From NCBI RefSeq assembly GCF_947654275.1, contig NZ_CANTJS010000033.1, positions 1 to 34,601 on the forward strand: 34,601 bases of DNA. The letters are read 5' to 3'. The notes below the pieces were generated by a model that worked only from the letters and a program-made list of their open reading frames with translations, was not told the DNA's origin and did not search any database. The position numbers and the translations under genes were made by a program. This DNA comes from an uncultured Oscillibacter sp. GTDB taxonomy: Bacteria; Bacillota; Clostridia; Oscillospirales; Oscillospiraceae. Of this stretch, positions 21,903 to 28,955 are shown piece after piece; position 1 is the first letter of the stretch, and each line of letters opens with the position of its first letter.

Positions 21903-22813
21903 AAGCTCTCCTCCAATTCCGCGGCCAGGGCCCCCAGCACATGGCCGGCGCCCACGTTATAGCCGCATTCCTTACGGTATTTCTCCAGCAGTTCTATTGT
22001 GCCCATGATCTGCCGCCTTGTCAAGGCCTTCCCCAGGGCCGCCGCCAGCTCCCGGTTCTCCCCTCCGGCGGGGCGTCCGTAGAGGGACAGCAGAGCGGCG
22101 GAAAAAGCCTCCCGGCAGCGCTCCAGCAGCGCCGCCAGCTCCTCCCGGGACAGCCCTCTCTTCTCCAGCCGCACCGCCAGCTCCGCCGCGCTGCCGCGCT
22201 TCCGTCCCGCCGCGCAGCGGCACAGGGCTTCCCAGCCCTCCGGGGCCTCCGCCGCCGTCTCCGCCGCGGCCCGCAGCTTCCATTCCACACAGCGGGACCG
22301 CAGGGTCTGGAGCATCAGGGCGGGGTTCTCCACACAGAAGAAGAAGGCGGCATAGGGCGGGCCCTCTTCCACCAGCTTCAAAAGGGTGTTCTGGTCCTGC
22401 TCCGTCAGCAGGGAGCCGTCCGGAAAGAGATAGATTTTCCATCGGCCCTCGTTGGGGCGGATGTAGGCGTCCTTCCGCACCTCCCGCACCACGTCCACGC
22501 CGATGAATTTGTGCTTTTCGTCCCGGACGGTGATGACGTCCGGGTGGATGTCCTCCCGGACCTTATGGCAGGCGGCGCACACGCCGCAGGGCTTTCTTGT
22601 TTCCCTCGCTTCGCTTCGCGCCGCCTCCCGAGAGAGGGCGGCGTCTCCCTCCTCTCCGCCCTCGCACTCCATGGCGGCGGCGGCGAACCGGGCGGCGGCC
22701 AGCCGGTCGCCGGGGCCGGTAAACAGCAGGGCATGAGGCAGGGCGTTCCGGGAGGCGGCATTCCGGATGCGGGTATAAACCGGGTCCTCCCGGCTGGGGC
22801 TGATGGTCGGCAC
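21899..22813 (-). CDS. holB: DNA polymerase III delta' subunit
   Basis: The 304-residue AAA+-fold clamp-loader subunit has the family start pattern RNALPHALLFTGPGD (degenerate P-loop, as in delta'), the zinc-module cysteines PCGVCAACHKVREDIHPD (~73-90), VREVRKDAYIRPNEGRWKIYLF and the sensor region TEQDQNTLLKLVEEGPPYAAFFFC. Residues ~52-70 of the zinc module carry an acidic insertion. Start is GTG 22813 with GGGAGGG at a 6-base gap. It overlaps ricT by 4 bases, the holB-yaaT order of Bacillus. Confidence 0.92.
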   Translation of the reverse strand: MPTISPSREDPVYTRIRNAASRNALPHALLFTGPGDRLAAARFAAAAMECEGGEEGDAALSREAARSEARETRKPCGVCAACHKVREDIHPDVITVRDEKHKFIGVDVVREVRKDAYIRPNEGRWKIYLFPDGSLLTEQDQNTLLKLVEEGPPYAAFFFCVENPALMLQTLRSRCVEWKLRAAAETAAEAPEGWEALCRCAAGRKRGSAAELAVRLEKRGLSREELAALLERCREAFSAALLSLYGRPAGGENRELAAALGKALTRRQIMGTIELLEKYRKECGYNVGAGHVLGALAAELEESF

Positions 22814-22904
22814 GGCCTTCCCTCCCGTTCCTGATTGTATCTCTGCTTATCATATCACAGTCTGCCCCAAAAGAAAAGCGGGGATTTTCATTGTCTCTTC
22901 TAAG

Positions 22905-23063
22905 AGCCTGTTTAAAATCCGGCGGAGTGCCGGATTGGGGCAGATTTTTTTGCCGGGCAAGGCGGTTTGACGCAGGAATCCTGGCGGATTTCAAGTCAAA
23001 CCAACGCAGCATCGGCGGAAAAAGATGCCCTGTGACGGCGTTTCGATGGATTTTAAACAGGCT
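22905..23063. mobile_element. MITE-like palindromic element A, 159 bp
   Basis: Perfect 16-bp terminal inverted repeats (AGCCTGTTTAAAATCC) bound the element, and CTAAG flanks it as a 5-bp direct repeat (22900-22904 and 23064-23068), the mark of transposition. The whole element can fold as one long hairpin: outer stem 16 bp, then 22938-22955 with 23013-23030 (including a tandem G-A mismatch and two G-T pairs), inner GGTTTGAC/GTCAAACC (22964-22971 with 22995-23002) and a small CAGGA/TCCTG tip. It has no coding capacity. It lies upstream of holB on one side and an AT-rich small gene on the other. Confidence 0.85.
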
Positions 23064-23114
23064 CTAAGATAAGCGCTGCCGGGACATCACTCCGGCGGTT
23101 TCGGCAAATACATA

Positions 23115-23143
23115 TTGATATAACAGAAAGGATGTGCTATCAT
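23115..23143 (+). promoter_or_regulatory. Sigma-A promoter for small membrane protein
   Basis: TTGATA (23115-23120), 17-base spacer, TATCAT (23138-23143) with the extended TG motif, ending 31 bp before the ATG of the next gene. Confidence 0.75.
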
Positions 23144-23174
23144 CCATTCAACAAATCGAAATTTGGAGGTGTTT

Positions 23175-23378
23175 ATGCGTATGGAGAAGAAAGCTAGACG
23201 GTCTGGAATGGACCCCATCGTTACTTTAACGCTGATTTTTGTCGTATTAAAAGCAACGGGATTGATTTCGTGGTCCTGGTTGTGGGTACTAAGTCCAATC
23301 TGGATTACGTCCTTGTTTTTCGCCGTTATCTTTTCCGCCATTTTGGTCGGCGGACGAATTGTTAAAGGAAAATGGTAA
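23175..23378 (+). CDS. Small membrane protein (transmembrane Fragile-X-F type)
   Basis: The 67-residue protein starts at ATG 23175 (GGAGG at a 5-base gap). A basic N-terminus is followed by two hydrophobic segments (about 14-30 and 38-60) and a short basic tail. The central LKATGLISWSWLWVLSPIWI block matches the small phage/plasmid 'transmembrane Fragile-X-F' family. The function is not known. Its base composition is clearly more AT-rich than its neighbours, and it lies next to a MITE-like element, so acquisition by transfer is likely. It has its own promoter. Confidence 0.82.
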   Translation: MRMEKKARRSGMDPIVTLTLIFVVLKATGLISWSWLWVLSPIWITSLFFAVIFSAILVGGRIVKGKW

Positions 23379-23517
23379 ATTCCAGTTTATCGGGCAGTCC
23401 TCCCCCAGCAGAACCAACGGGGGCAGGCCGCCGGCCCGCCCCCGCTTCATCTGAACCATGGATACCGCGCCTGTCCGCCCTCCGGCGGAAAAATCCCTCC
23501 GCCTCACAGCCCGGTCC

Positions 23518-25281
23518 TCAAATCAGCCGGATTTCCCCGTCGGCCAGAGCGGCGTTGCAGGGGGTCAGGCGGCGCTCAAAGCGGTGGCTGGCCTCTCCGA
23601 TGGTCAGGACGGTGCCGGGGTAGACCACGTCGCAGGCCATGCGGCGGACGCCGGGCCCCTTGGGGTCCGACTCCAGACGCTCCCGCTCCTTCTCCAGCTT
23701 TTTCAGCCTGCCCCGGTTTCCGATCAGCTGCATCCGGATGCGGCTCATGCGGCTGAGCTTGTCGGGGCTGTCCGGGCGGCGCTCCAGCGTCTCCATCTCC
23801 GCCTCCAGCCCCCGGGTCTCCTCCGTCAGCTGCTCATAGTCAAAGCTGCCGCAGGGCAGGCCCCCCAGAAGGATATTGGTCTGGCTCTCCGTCTGGGAGC
23901 CGATGACGCCGGCGCTGACCTCATGGGCAGCCCGCACCGTTCCCCCCAGAATGGTCATGCGGCCGGAACGGACCTCCACGCTGCCGTCGCAGTATACGTC
24001 ACAGTTGATGAGACTGTCGGTGTGCAGGGTTTCTTTTACGTAGATGCAGCTGTTCTCCAGATATTTGGCATAGAGATTCCTCTGGGCCCGAATCACCGCC
24101 CGGTCGTCCCCCTGGACGCCCTGGGCCACCACCACGTCGCCGCCGGCCTCCACCGTGCAGGCCTCCACCACGCCGTCCACGGTGATGCTGCCCATGGCCC
24201 GCACCGTGAAGCCGCTGCGGATATCCCCGTGAATCAGCACGTCCCCCAGGAAATTGATGTTGCCCACGGAGTAGTCCACATCCCCCGGAATTTCCATCAG
24301 GGGCTTGACGTGGAAGCAGGAGGCGTTAAACTCCACATGGCCCGCCATGGTGGCCAGCAGCAGCCCGCCGTCCCCGGAGAGCTGGGTATTCCGCCCCCTG
24401 GGCACCGTGGCCGCCCGGCCGTCCCGGGCCCGGATTTCCCGGCCGTCCACCGTCTGGCCCGGCACGCCCCTGGTGGGCGCTATGATGCGGCAGATTTCGC
24501 CGCCCTTTTCGATGTTGCTGATAAAATCCACCGAGGCGTAATCCACCCGGTTATGTTCATCCACCGCCAGTGTCCGTTCCGTGGTCCGGGGAAAGAGGTC
24601 CACCACCCGCCCGTCGGCGCCGTGGACAGGGGGCGTCCCCCGGGCGGCGGTAAACAGGCGGAAATAGCGCTCCGTCTCCTGGGGCAGGCGGTCCAGCAGG
24701 GCTTCGTCGACGCCGAAGCACACCTTCTGTTCCTCCAGAGCCTCTGTCAGCATGGCCCTGTCCAGCTTCCGGCCCGCCCCCACAGGGGGATAGACCAGCA
24801 GCCACGCCGTGAGCCCGTCGCCGGAGACGGCAGCCATCACCTGGGCGTCCAGACAGGGCGGCGTTTTCTGCTCCCCCTGCCCCTCCTGTCCCCCCGGCGC
24901 TCCGGATTTCTTCCCGCTCTTCCGGGGATAGACGGCGTCCAGGCGCTGGTTGGCCGTGACGTTGATTTTCATCTGAAGCCGCCGCAGCTCCTTTTCCGCC
25001 TCGTCCTCCGGCAGAATCTCCGCCCCCGGCTCCTCCAGATACAGCACGGGCCGGGGCGCCCAGCCCAGCTGCTCCCGGTAGTCCTGCCAGAGCAGCTTCA
25101 GCGCGTGCCCCTCCGGCAGCTGGAGCTCGTGCCGGGACGGCGGCGGGGGCCCGTCCCGAACCTCGGGAGCCGGTTCCTCTCTCGCCTCCGGCTGTACAGG
25201 GGGTTCTTCCTCCTTCGGTCCGGAGCGGAACATCCGGACCAGGGCCGAGTTTTTCAGCTTCTCTTTCATGTTGGCCGCCAC
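23518..25281 (-). CDS. FapA/DUF342 polymerising beta-solenoid protein
   Basis: The product, 587 residues from GTG 25281, has a Pro/Glu-rich N-terminus and a central DUF342 N-domain. A C-terminal right-handed parallel beta-helix domain (roughly residues 320-480: GNINFLGDVLIHGDIRSGFTVRAMGSITVDGVVEACTVEAGGDVVV repeats) follows, then a coiled coil (~495-555). FapA-family proteins bind or organise membrane or cytoskeleton partners. The role is not fixed. GTG was chosen because AAGGAGG lies 8 bases upstream. The ATGs at 25341 and 25269 lack this spacing. The promoter overlaps that of the divergent DUF5655 gene. Confidence 0.88.
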   Translation of the reverse strand: MAANMKEKLKNSALVRMFRSGPKEEEPPVQPEAREEPAPEVRDGPPPPSRHELQLPEGHALKLLWQDYREQLGWAPRPVLYLEEPGAEILPEDEAEKELRRLQMKINVTANQRLDAVYPRKSGKKSGAPGGQEGQGEQKTPPCLDAQVMAAVSGDGLTAWLLVYPPVGAGRKLDRAMLTEALEEQKVCFGVDEALLDRLPQETERYFRLFTAARGTPPVHGADGRVVDLFPRTTERTLAVDEHNRVDYASVDFISNIEKGGEICRIIAPTRGVPGQTVDGREIRARDGRAATVPRGRNTQLSGDGGLLLATMAGHVEFNASCFHVKPLMEIPGDVDYSVGNINFLGDVLIHGDIRSGFTVRAMGSITVDGVVEACTVEAGGDVVVAQGVQGDDRAVIRAQRNLYAKYLENSCIYVKETLHTDSLINCDVYCDGSVEVRSGRMTILGGTVRAAHEVSAGVIGSQTESQTNILLGGLPCGSFDYEQLTEETRGLEAEMETLERRPDSPDKLSRMSRIRMQLIGNRGRLKKLEKERERLESDPKGPGVRRMACDVVYPGTVLTIGEASHRFERRLTPCNAALADGEIRLI

Positions 25282-25379
25282 GCCGTACACCTCCTTGGTG
25301 CCGCCTTTTCCGGCGGCGCTTTCATCTGGGGGCCGGGTCATCGCGGGGAATCTGTGGTGTCCGGCAGTCTGTTTCCTGC

Positions 25380-25408
25380 TGGACTTTCTCTCTTTTCTTT
25401 ATTATAAT
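25380..25408 (+). promoter_or_regulatory. Promoter of DUF5655 gene, overlapping the divergent fapA promoter
   Basis: Plus strand: TGGACT (25380-25385), 17-base spacer, TATAAT (25403-25408). The -10 lies in the palindrome ATTATAAT. Confidence 0.7.
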
Positions 25409-25430
25409 GGATACAGACCCGTTCTGACAA
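25401..25430 (-). promoter_or_regulatory. Promoter of fapA, face-to-face with the DUF5655 promoter
   Basis: Minus strand: TTGTCA (25425-25430), 18-base spacer, TATAAT (25401-25406). The two -10 hexamers share the palindrome ATTATAAT (25401-25408), so RNA polymerase can occupy only one at a time. Confidence 0.65.
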
Positions 25431-25487
25431 GAGCGAATTTCCCAAATACCCAGACAAATCCATCCCGTTTCCGGAAAGGAGGCCCCT

Positions 25488-25892
25488 ATGCGGCATTCCG
25501 AATACTACATGGACGACGTCCTGCGCTTTTTCCAGGGCCGGCCCCCGGAGCTGGCCCTGTATGAGGACCTGTTCCGCCGGCTGGAGGAGGCATTCCCCGA
25601 CGCCCTGGTCAAGGTGCAGAAAAGCCAGATCAGCTTTTACGGGCGGCATCTCTTCGCCGCCGTCTCCCTGCCCCTCCGCCGGAAAAAGGACTGGCCGGAG
25701 AACAGCATTCTGGTCACCTTTGGCCTCTCTTATCAAAAGCAGTCTCCCCGAATCGCCGTCGCCACGGAGCCCTATCCCAACCGCTGGACCCACCACGTTC
25801 CCGTCTCCGCCTCCGGGCAGATCGACGGCGAGCTGCTGGACTGGCTGAGAGAGGCCTGGCAGTTCTCCGAGAGCAAGGGGGGCCGGTCCTGA
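25488..25892 (+). CDS. DUF5655 domain protein
   Basis: The 134-residue cytoplasmic protein has the DUF5655 pattern: VKVQKSQISFYGRHLFAAV, then SILVTFGLSYQKQSPRIAVATEPYPNRWTHHVPVSASGQIDGELLDWLREAW, which contains the conserved RWTHH block. DUF5655 domains occur alone or fused to other small domains and have no fixed activity. The stop overlaps the next gene's ATG (TGATG). GGAGG precedes the ATG. The promoter is divergent from fapA. Confidence 0.88.
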   Translation: MRHSEYYMDDVLRFFQGRPPELALYEDLFRRLEEAFPDALVKVQKSQISFYGRHLFAAVSLPLRRKKDWPENSILVTFGLSYQKQSPRIAVATEPYPNRWTHHVPVSASGQIDGELLDWLREAWQFSESKGGRS

Positions 25893-26104
25893 TGGAGCAT
25901 ACCGCCTACGAGCTGCGGGAGGCCCGCCGGTCCATCGCCTCCACCCTGATGAGGTGCGAAAAAGCCCTTGAAAAGCTGACGCCGGGAAAATCCCAGCATA
26001 CCCTGACCGCCCGGCGGATCGCCGCCTTTCAGATTGCCCTGGAGCTGATTGACCGGGCCCTGCTGTCTCGGCGCCTGTTTAAAATCTCCCCGCGCACGTC
26101 TTGA
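25892..26104 (+). CDS. Small helical protein truncated by a MITE-like element
   Basis: The 70-residue protein is helical, with a basic patch (LMRCEKALEKLTPGKSQHTLTARRIAAFQIALELIDRALL). That block matches a short conserved family often found beside DUF5655 or related genes in gut Firmicutes, with no assigned role. From about residue 60 the sequence (SRRLFKISPRTS) is read from the left terminal repeat of the element at 26072-26229, so the natural C-terminus has probably been replaced. It is coupled to the DUF5655 gene by overlap. Confidence 0.75.
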   Translation: MEHTAYELREARRSIASTLMRCEKALEKLTPGKSQHTLTARRIAAFQIALELIDRALLSRRLFKISPRTS

Positions 26105-26229
26105 CAGTGTATTTTCCGCCCTGACTGCGTTAAAAATCCTTGCCATCCGTCAGGATGCCTGCGGATTTTTGCCTTGCAGGACAAAAAATCCCCTCGCCAA
26201 TACGCACACGTTGAGATATTAAACAGGCT
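26072..26229. mobile_element. MITE-like palindromic element B, 158 bp
   Basis: This is the same family as the element at 22905, in the opposite orientation. Terminal repeats are GCCTGTTTAAAATCTC and, on the other strand, GCCTGTTTAATATCTC (15 of 16). CTCGG on the left and CTCAG on the right may be a decayed 5-bp target duplication. Read on the minus strand, it keeps an inner stem AAAAATCC/GGATTTTT where element A has GGTTTGAC/GTCAAACC, and an outer stem with the same G-T pairs. The left end lies inside the coding end of the gene at 25892. Confidence 0.8.
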
Positions 26230-26248
26230 CTCAGGAATAACCCCAAAC

Positions 26249-26274
26249 GCGGCCGCGCCCCTCGGCGCGGCCGC
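26249..26274. terminator. GC-rich hairpin between element B and ldh
   Basis: GCGGCCGCGCC pairs with GGCGCGGCCGC around the loop CCTC. It lies between the plus-strand pair and the minus-strand ldh, with only short T-runs. It may be a weak terminator for either side. Confidence 0.55.
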
Positions 26275-26359
26275 TTTCTGCCGTTCCCTGCTTTCACACC
26301 GGGAGGGATGTGTCCGCCCTGTCCGGTGCGGACCAAGCTGCCCGGGACCTTCGGCGGGC

Positions 26360-27307
26360 TCACAGGTTCAAGGTCCCGATAGCCTCCCGCATCTGGGCCG
26401 CCGAGGCCTCCAGCTCCGCCTGCTCCTCCCGGCTCAGGGGAATCTCCAGAATCTCCTGGACCCCCTCCCGTCCCACAATGGACGGCAGGCTCAGGGCCAG
26501 GCCCTCCATGCCATACTGTCCGTTCAGCGCCACGGAGACCGGCAGCACCGCCCGTTCATCCTTGACGATGCAGGCGGCAATCCGGCCCACCGCCATGGCG
26601 ATGCCGTAATAAGTGGCCCCCTTCCTTCGGATAATCTCATAGGCGCTGTCCCGGACCTCCCGATAGAGCCGTTCCCGGTCCTCCCGGCCCAGGTCCTGGC
26701 CCCGGATGCGGCAGAAATCCTCCAGAGCCAGGCCGGAAACATTGGCCTCGCTCCACACGGCCAGCTCACTGTCTCCGTGCTCACCGATGATGAAGGCGTG
26801 GATGTTCCGGCTGTCCACCCGCAGCTCCGCCCCCAGGAGCTGCTTGAGCCGCCCGGTATCCAGCACGGTGCCGGAGCCGATGACCCGCTCCCTGGGATAG
26901 CCCGACAGCTTCCACGCGGCGTAGGTCAGCACGTCCACCGGGTTGGACACCACCAGCAGGATGCCTCCGAACTGCCGGGCGGTGATCTCCCTGAGGACAG
27001 ACCGGAGAATCTCCGTGTTTTTTCCAATCAGGTCCAGCCGGGTTTCCCCCGGCTTCTGGTTGGCCCCGGCGGTGATGACTGCCAGGGCGCAGTCCGCCAG
27101 ATCGTCATAACCCCCCGCCGTAATCTCCATGGCCGCGCCGTAGGGCAGGCCGTCCCGCAGGTCCATGGCCTCTCCCTCCGCCTTGTCCCGGTTCGCGTCC
27201 AGCAGCACCAGCCGGGAAAACAGCCCCTGCTGTAAAAACCGGAAGGCGATGGACGCCCCCACCTGACCGCAGCCTACAATTGCCGCTTTTCTAGGATCAA
27301 TTTTCAT
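26360..27307 (-). CDS. ldh: L-lactate dehydrogenase
   Basis: The 315-residue NAD-dependent enzyme reduces pyruvate to L-lactate in fermentation. It has the dinucleotide fold GCGQVGASIAF at the start, the specificity/coenzyme loop ITAGANQKPGETRLDLI (~79-95, with Gln at the position that favours lactate over malate), VVSNPVDVLTYAAWKLSG (~117-135) and the catalytic His motif IIGEHGDSE (~173-181). Length is normal. AAAGGAGG-like sequence precedes the ATG. It is a single gene on the minus strand. The divergent sortase gene has its own promoter. Confidence 0.94.
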   Translation of the reverse strand: MKIDPRKAAIVGCGQVGASIAFRFLQQGLFSRLVLLDANRDKAEGEAMDLRDGLPYGAAMEITAGGYDDLADCALAVITAGANQKPGETRLDLIGKNTEILRSVLREITARQFGGILLVVSNPVDVLTYAAWKLSGYPRERVIGSGTVLDTGRLKQLLGAELRVDSRNIHAFIIGEHGDSELAVWSEANVSGLALEDFCRIRGQDLGREDRERLYREVRDSAYEIIRRKGATYYGIAMAVGRIAACIVKDERAVLPVSVALNGQYGMEGLALSLPSIVGREGVQEILEIPLSREEQAELEASAAQMREAIGTLNL

Positions 27308-27393
27308 GAAACTCCTCCTTTCCCGTCTCTATTTGGCCCCCTTTTCCCGAAAATATACAGAGGCAAACCGGCAAAAACCCCGCCCTCCGGCAA

Positions 27394-27422
27394 TTGAAAA
27401 CCGGTTTGAGGCGTGTTATAAT
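27394..27422 (+). promoter_or_regulatory. Sigma-A promoter of the sortase gene
   Basis: TTGAAA (27394-27399), 17-base spacer, consensus TATAAT (27417-27422). A bulged hairpin (about 27423-27456, AGAGTCC/GGACTCT) lies in the leader before the ribosome binding site. Confidence 0.85.
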
Positions 27423-27475
27423 AGAGTCCGGCCCGCCCCCGGAGGGCCTGGACTCTACTGATGGAGGGATGCCTG

Positions 27476-28627
27476 GTGAACAAGCGGCTTCGCAAAATCC
27501 TGACAATCGTGTTCGCCCTGATTTTTGTGGGCAGTCTCTGCGGACTGCTCTGGAACGAGCTGGACCGGCAGAAGGGAAAAGAGGCGTATGAGGAGGCGGA
27601 AACCCTGGTGGGAGAACCGGATTTCTCCGCTCTGCCGCCCCCTACCCTGGACCCCCTTCCCCAGCCGGAGGAGGACCCCGACTCCGAGGAGCCGGCCCCG
27701 GTCTACGTGGACCCCTACGCCGATCTTCTGCGGAACATGGATTTTTCCGCCCTGCGGGAAATCAACTCCGACGTGCTGGGCTGGCTGCTGGTGCCCGGCA
27801 CCAATATCTCCTATCCCCTGCTCCAGGGCCGGGACAATGACCAGTATCTGCGGCACACCTGGAAGAAGAATTACAGCGTGGTGGGCTCCATCTTCCTGGA
27901 GAGCACCAACCGCAAAGACCTCAGCGATTTCAACACCATCGTCTACGGACACCGGATGCGGAACGGCACCATGTTCGGTTCTCTGAAATACTACAAAAAT
28001 CTCAGCTACTGGAAATCCCACCCCTGCGTCTACATCACCGACGACAACGGAAGCCATAAATACAGCATTTTCGCCGCCTATGAGGTCAGCACCTCCGGCC
28101 TGACCTACCGGCTGAGCTTCCCCGGCGATCAGTCCAAGCAGGAATTCATCGACTTCTGCCTCTCCCAGTCCGTCATCGACACCGGACTGGTTCCCACGGT
28201 CAACGACCAGATTCTCACCCTGTCCACCTGCACCGGCCAGGGCCACGCCACCCGCTGGGTGGTTCAGGCCTATCAGGCAGGCCCCCCGCCAGAGGAGCCC
28301 GAACCTGAACCCACTCCCGAACCAGAACCCGAGCCTCCCGCCGGGATGCCAGTTCCTCCGCCTGAGGAGGAAATCGACTGGGGCATCGAGATTCTGCCCC
28401 CGGCTCCCCAGCCTGACGCCGAGGGCGGTTCCGGCGGGGAACAGGACGGCCTTTCTTCGGATGCTTCGGACGCTTCGAACGCTCCGGACCCCGGCGGTGA
28501 GCTTCAGGAAGGCCAGGACACACAGGATACCCAGAACGTTCAGGACATCCAGAATGCCCAAGACGTTCAGGACGTCCTGAGCGACCAGAACCTCCAGGAC
28601 GCTCAGCCCCCCGAAGCAACTCCCTGA
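27476..28627 (+). CDS. srtB: Class B sortase with long Pro/Glu and Gln-Asp repeat tail
   Basis: The 383-residue product starts at GTG 27476 (GGAGGG at a 7-base gap). An ATG at 27461 overlaps that site. The N-terminal membrane anchor (~5-25) is followed by a Pro/Glu linker and the sortase barrel (~75-260). It has the catalytic His in VYGHRM, Cys in LSTCTG and Arg in TRWVV. Class B sortases attach proteins with special sorting signals to peptidoglycan or pilin. Downstream of the barrel is ~120 extra residues: PEPEP-type repeats, then a Gln-Asp triplet repeat (QDTQDTQNVQDIQNAQDVQDV). Such a tail is not normal for sortases. The likely clients are encoded convergently at 28956-34601. Confidence 0.92.
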   Translation: MNKRLRKILTIVFALIFVGSLCGLLWNELDRQKGKEAYEEAETLVGEPDFSALPPPTLDPLPQPEEDPDSEEPAPVYVDPYADLLRNMDFSALREINSDVLGWLLVPGTNISYPLLQGRDNDQYLRHTWKKNYSVVGSIFLESTNRKDLSDFNTIVYGHRMRNGTMFGSLKYYKNLSYWKSHPCVYITDDNGSHKYSIFAAYEVSTSGLTYRLSFPGDQSKQEFIDFCLSQSVIDTGLVPTVNDQILTLSTCTGQGHATRWVVQAYQAGPPPEEPEPEPTPEPEPEPPAGMPVPPPEEEIDWGIEILPPAPQPDAEGGSGGEQDGLSSDASDASNAPDPGGELQEGQDTQDTQNVQDIQNAQDVQDVLSDQNLQDAQPPEATP

Positions 28628-28682
28628 GCGCAGACCCTGCGGAAAGAAGTCCCTTGGTCCCCAAGAACCTTGAACGAAAACA

Positions 28683-28717
28683 AAAACCCGGCTGTCCACA
28701 TGGGGCGGCCGGGTTTT
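28683..28717 (+). terminator. Terminator of the sortase gene
   Basis: AAAACCCGGC (28683-28692) pairs with GCCGGGTTTT (28708-28717). It lies 56 bp after the stop. The remaining bases to 28913 hold no gene. Confidence 0.8.
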
Positions 28718-28913
28718 CTGCCTTTTCCGCCCGCGGCCTCTGCCACCCCTCCCCGCCGGAAACAGGAACGTGCTCCCGTGCCTTTCCGTAAAAGGAACGC
28801 TTTCCGACGGAGCCTCCCCCATTTGAGGCCCGCCCAGCTGCTTTTCCGCCCATGCCCCCGACCCAAGGAACCGCCCGCCGGAGCGCAAAAGCGCAAAAAA
28901 GCAAAAAACGCAA

Positions 28914-28947
28914 AAAAAGATATCCGGCGAAAGCCGGATATCTTTTT
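28914..28947. terminator. Bidirectional terminator with GAAA tetraloop
   Basis: The perfect 15-bp stem AAAAAGATATCCGGC pairs with its complement around a GAAA loop. It has A-run and T-run on both sides, so it can end both the sortase unit (+) and the surface operon (-). Confidence 0.92.
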
Positions 28948-28955
28948 AAGTACGC

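Noticed and set aside
23458..25407. 649-codon open frame on the plus strand
   Set aside because: It is antisense to fapA, which has a DUF342 domain, ribosome site and promoter.
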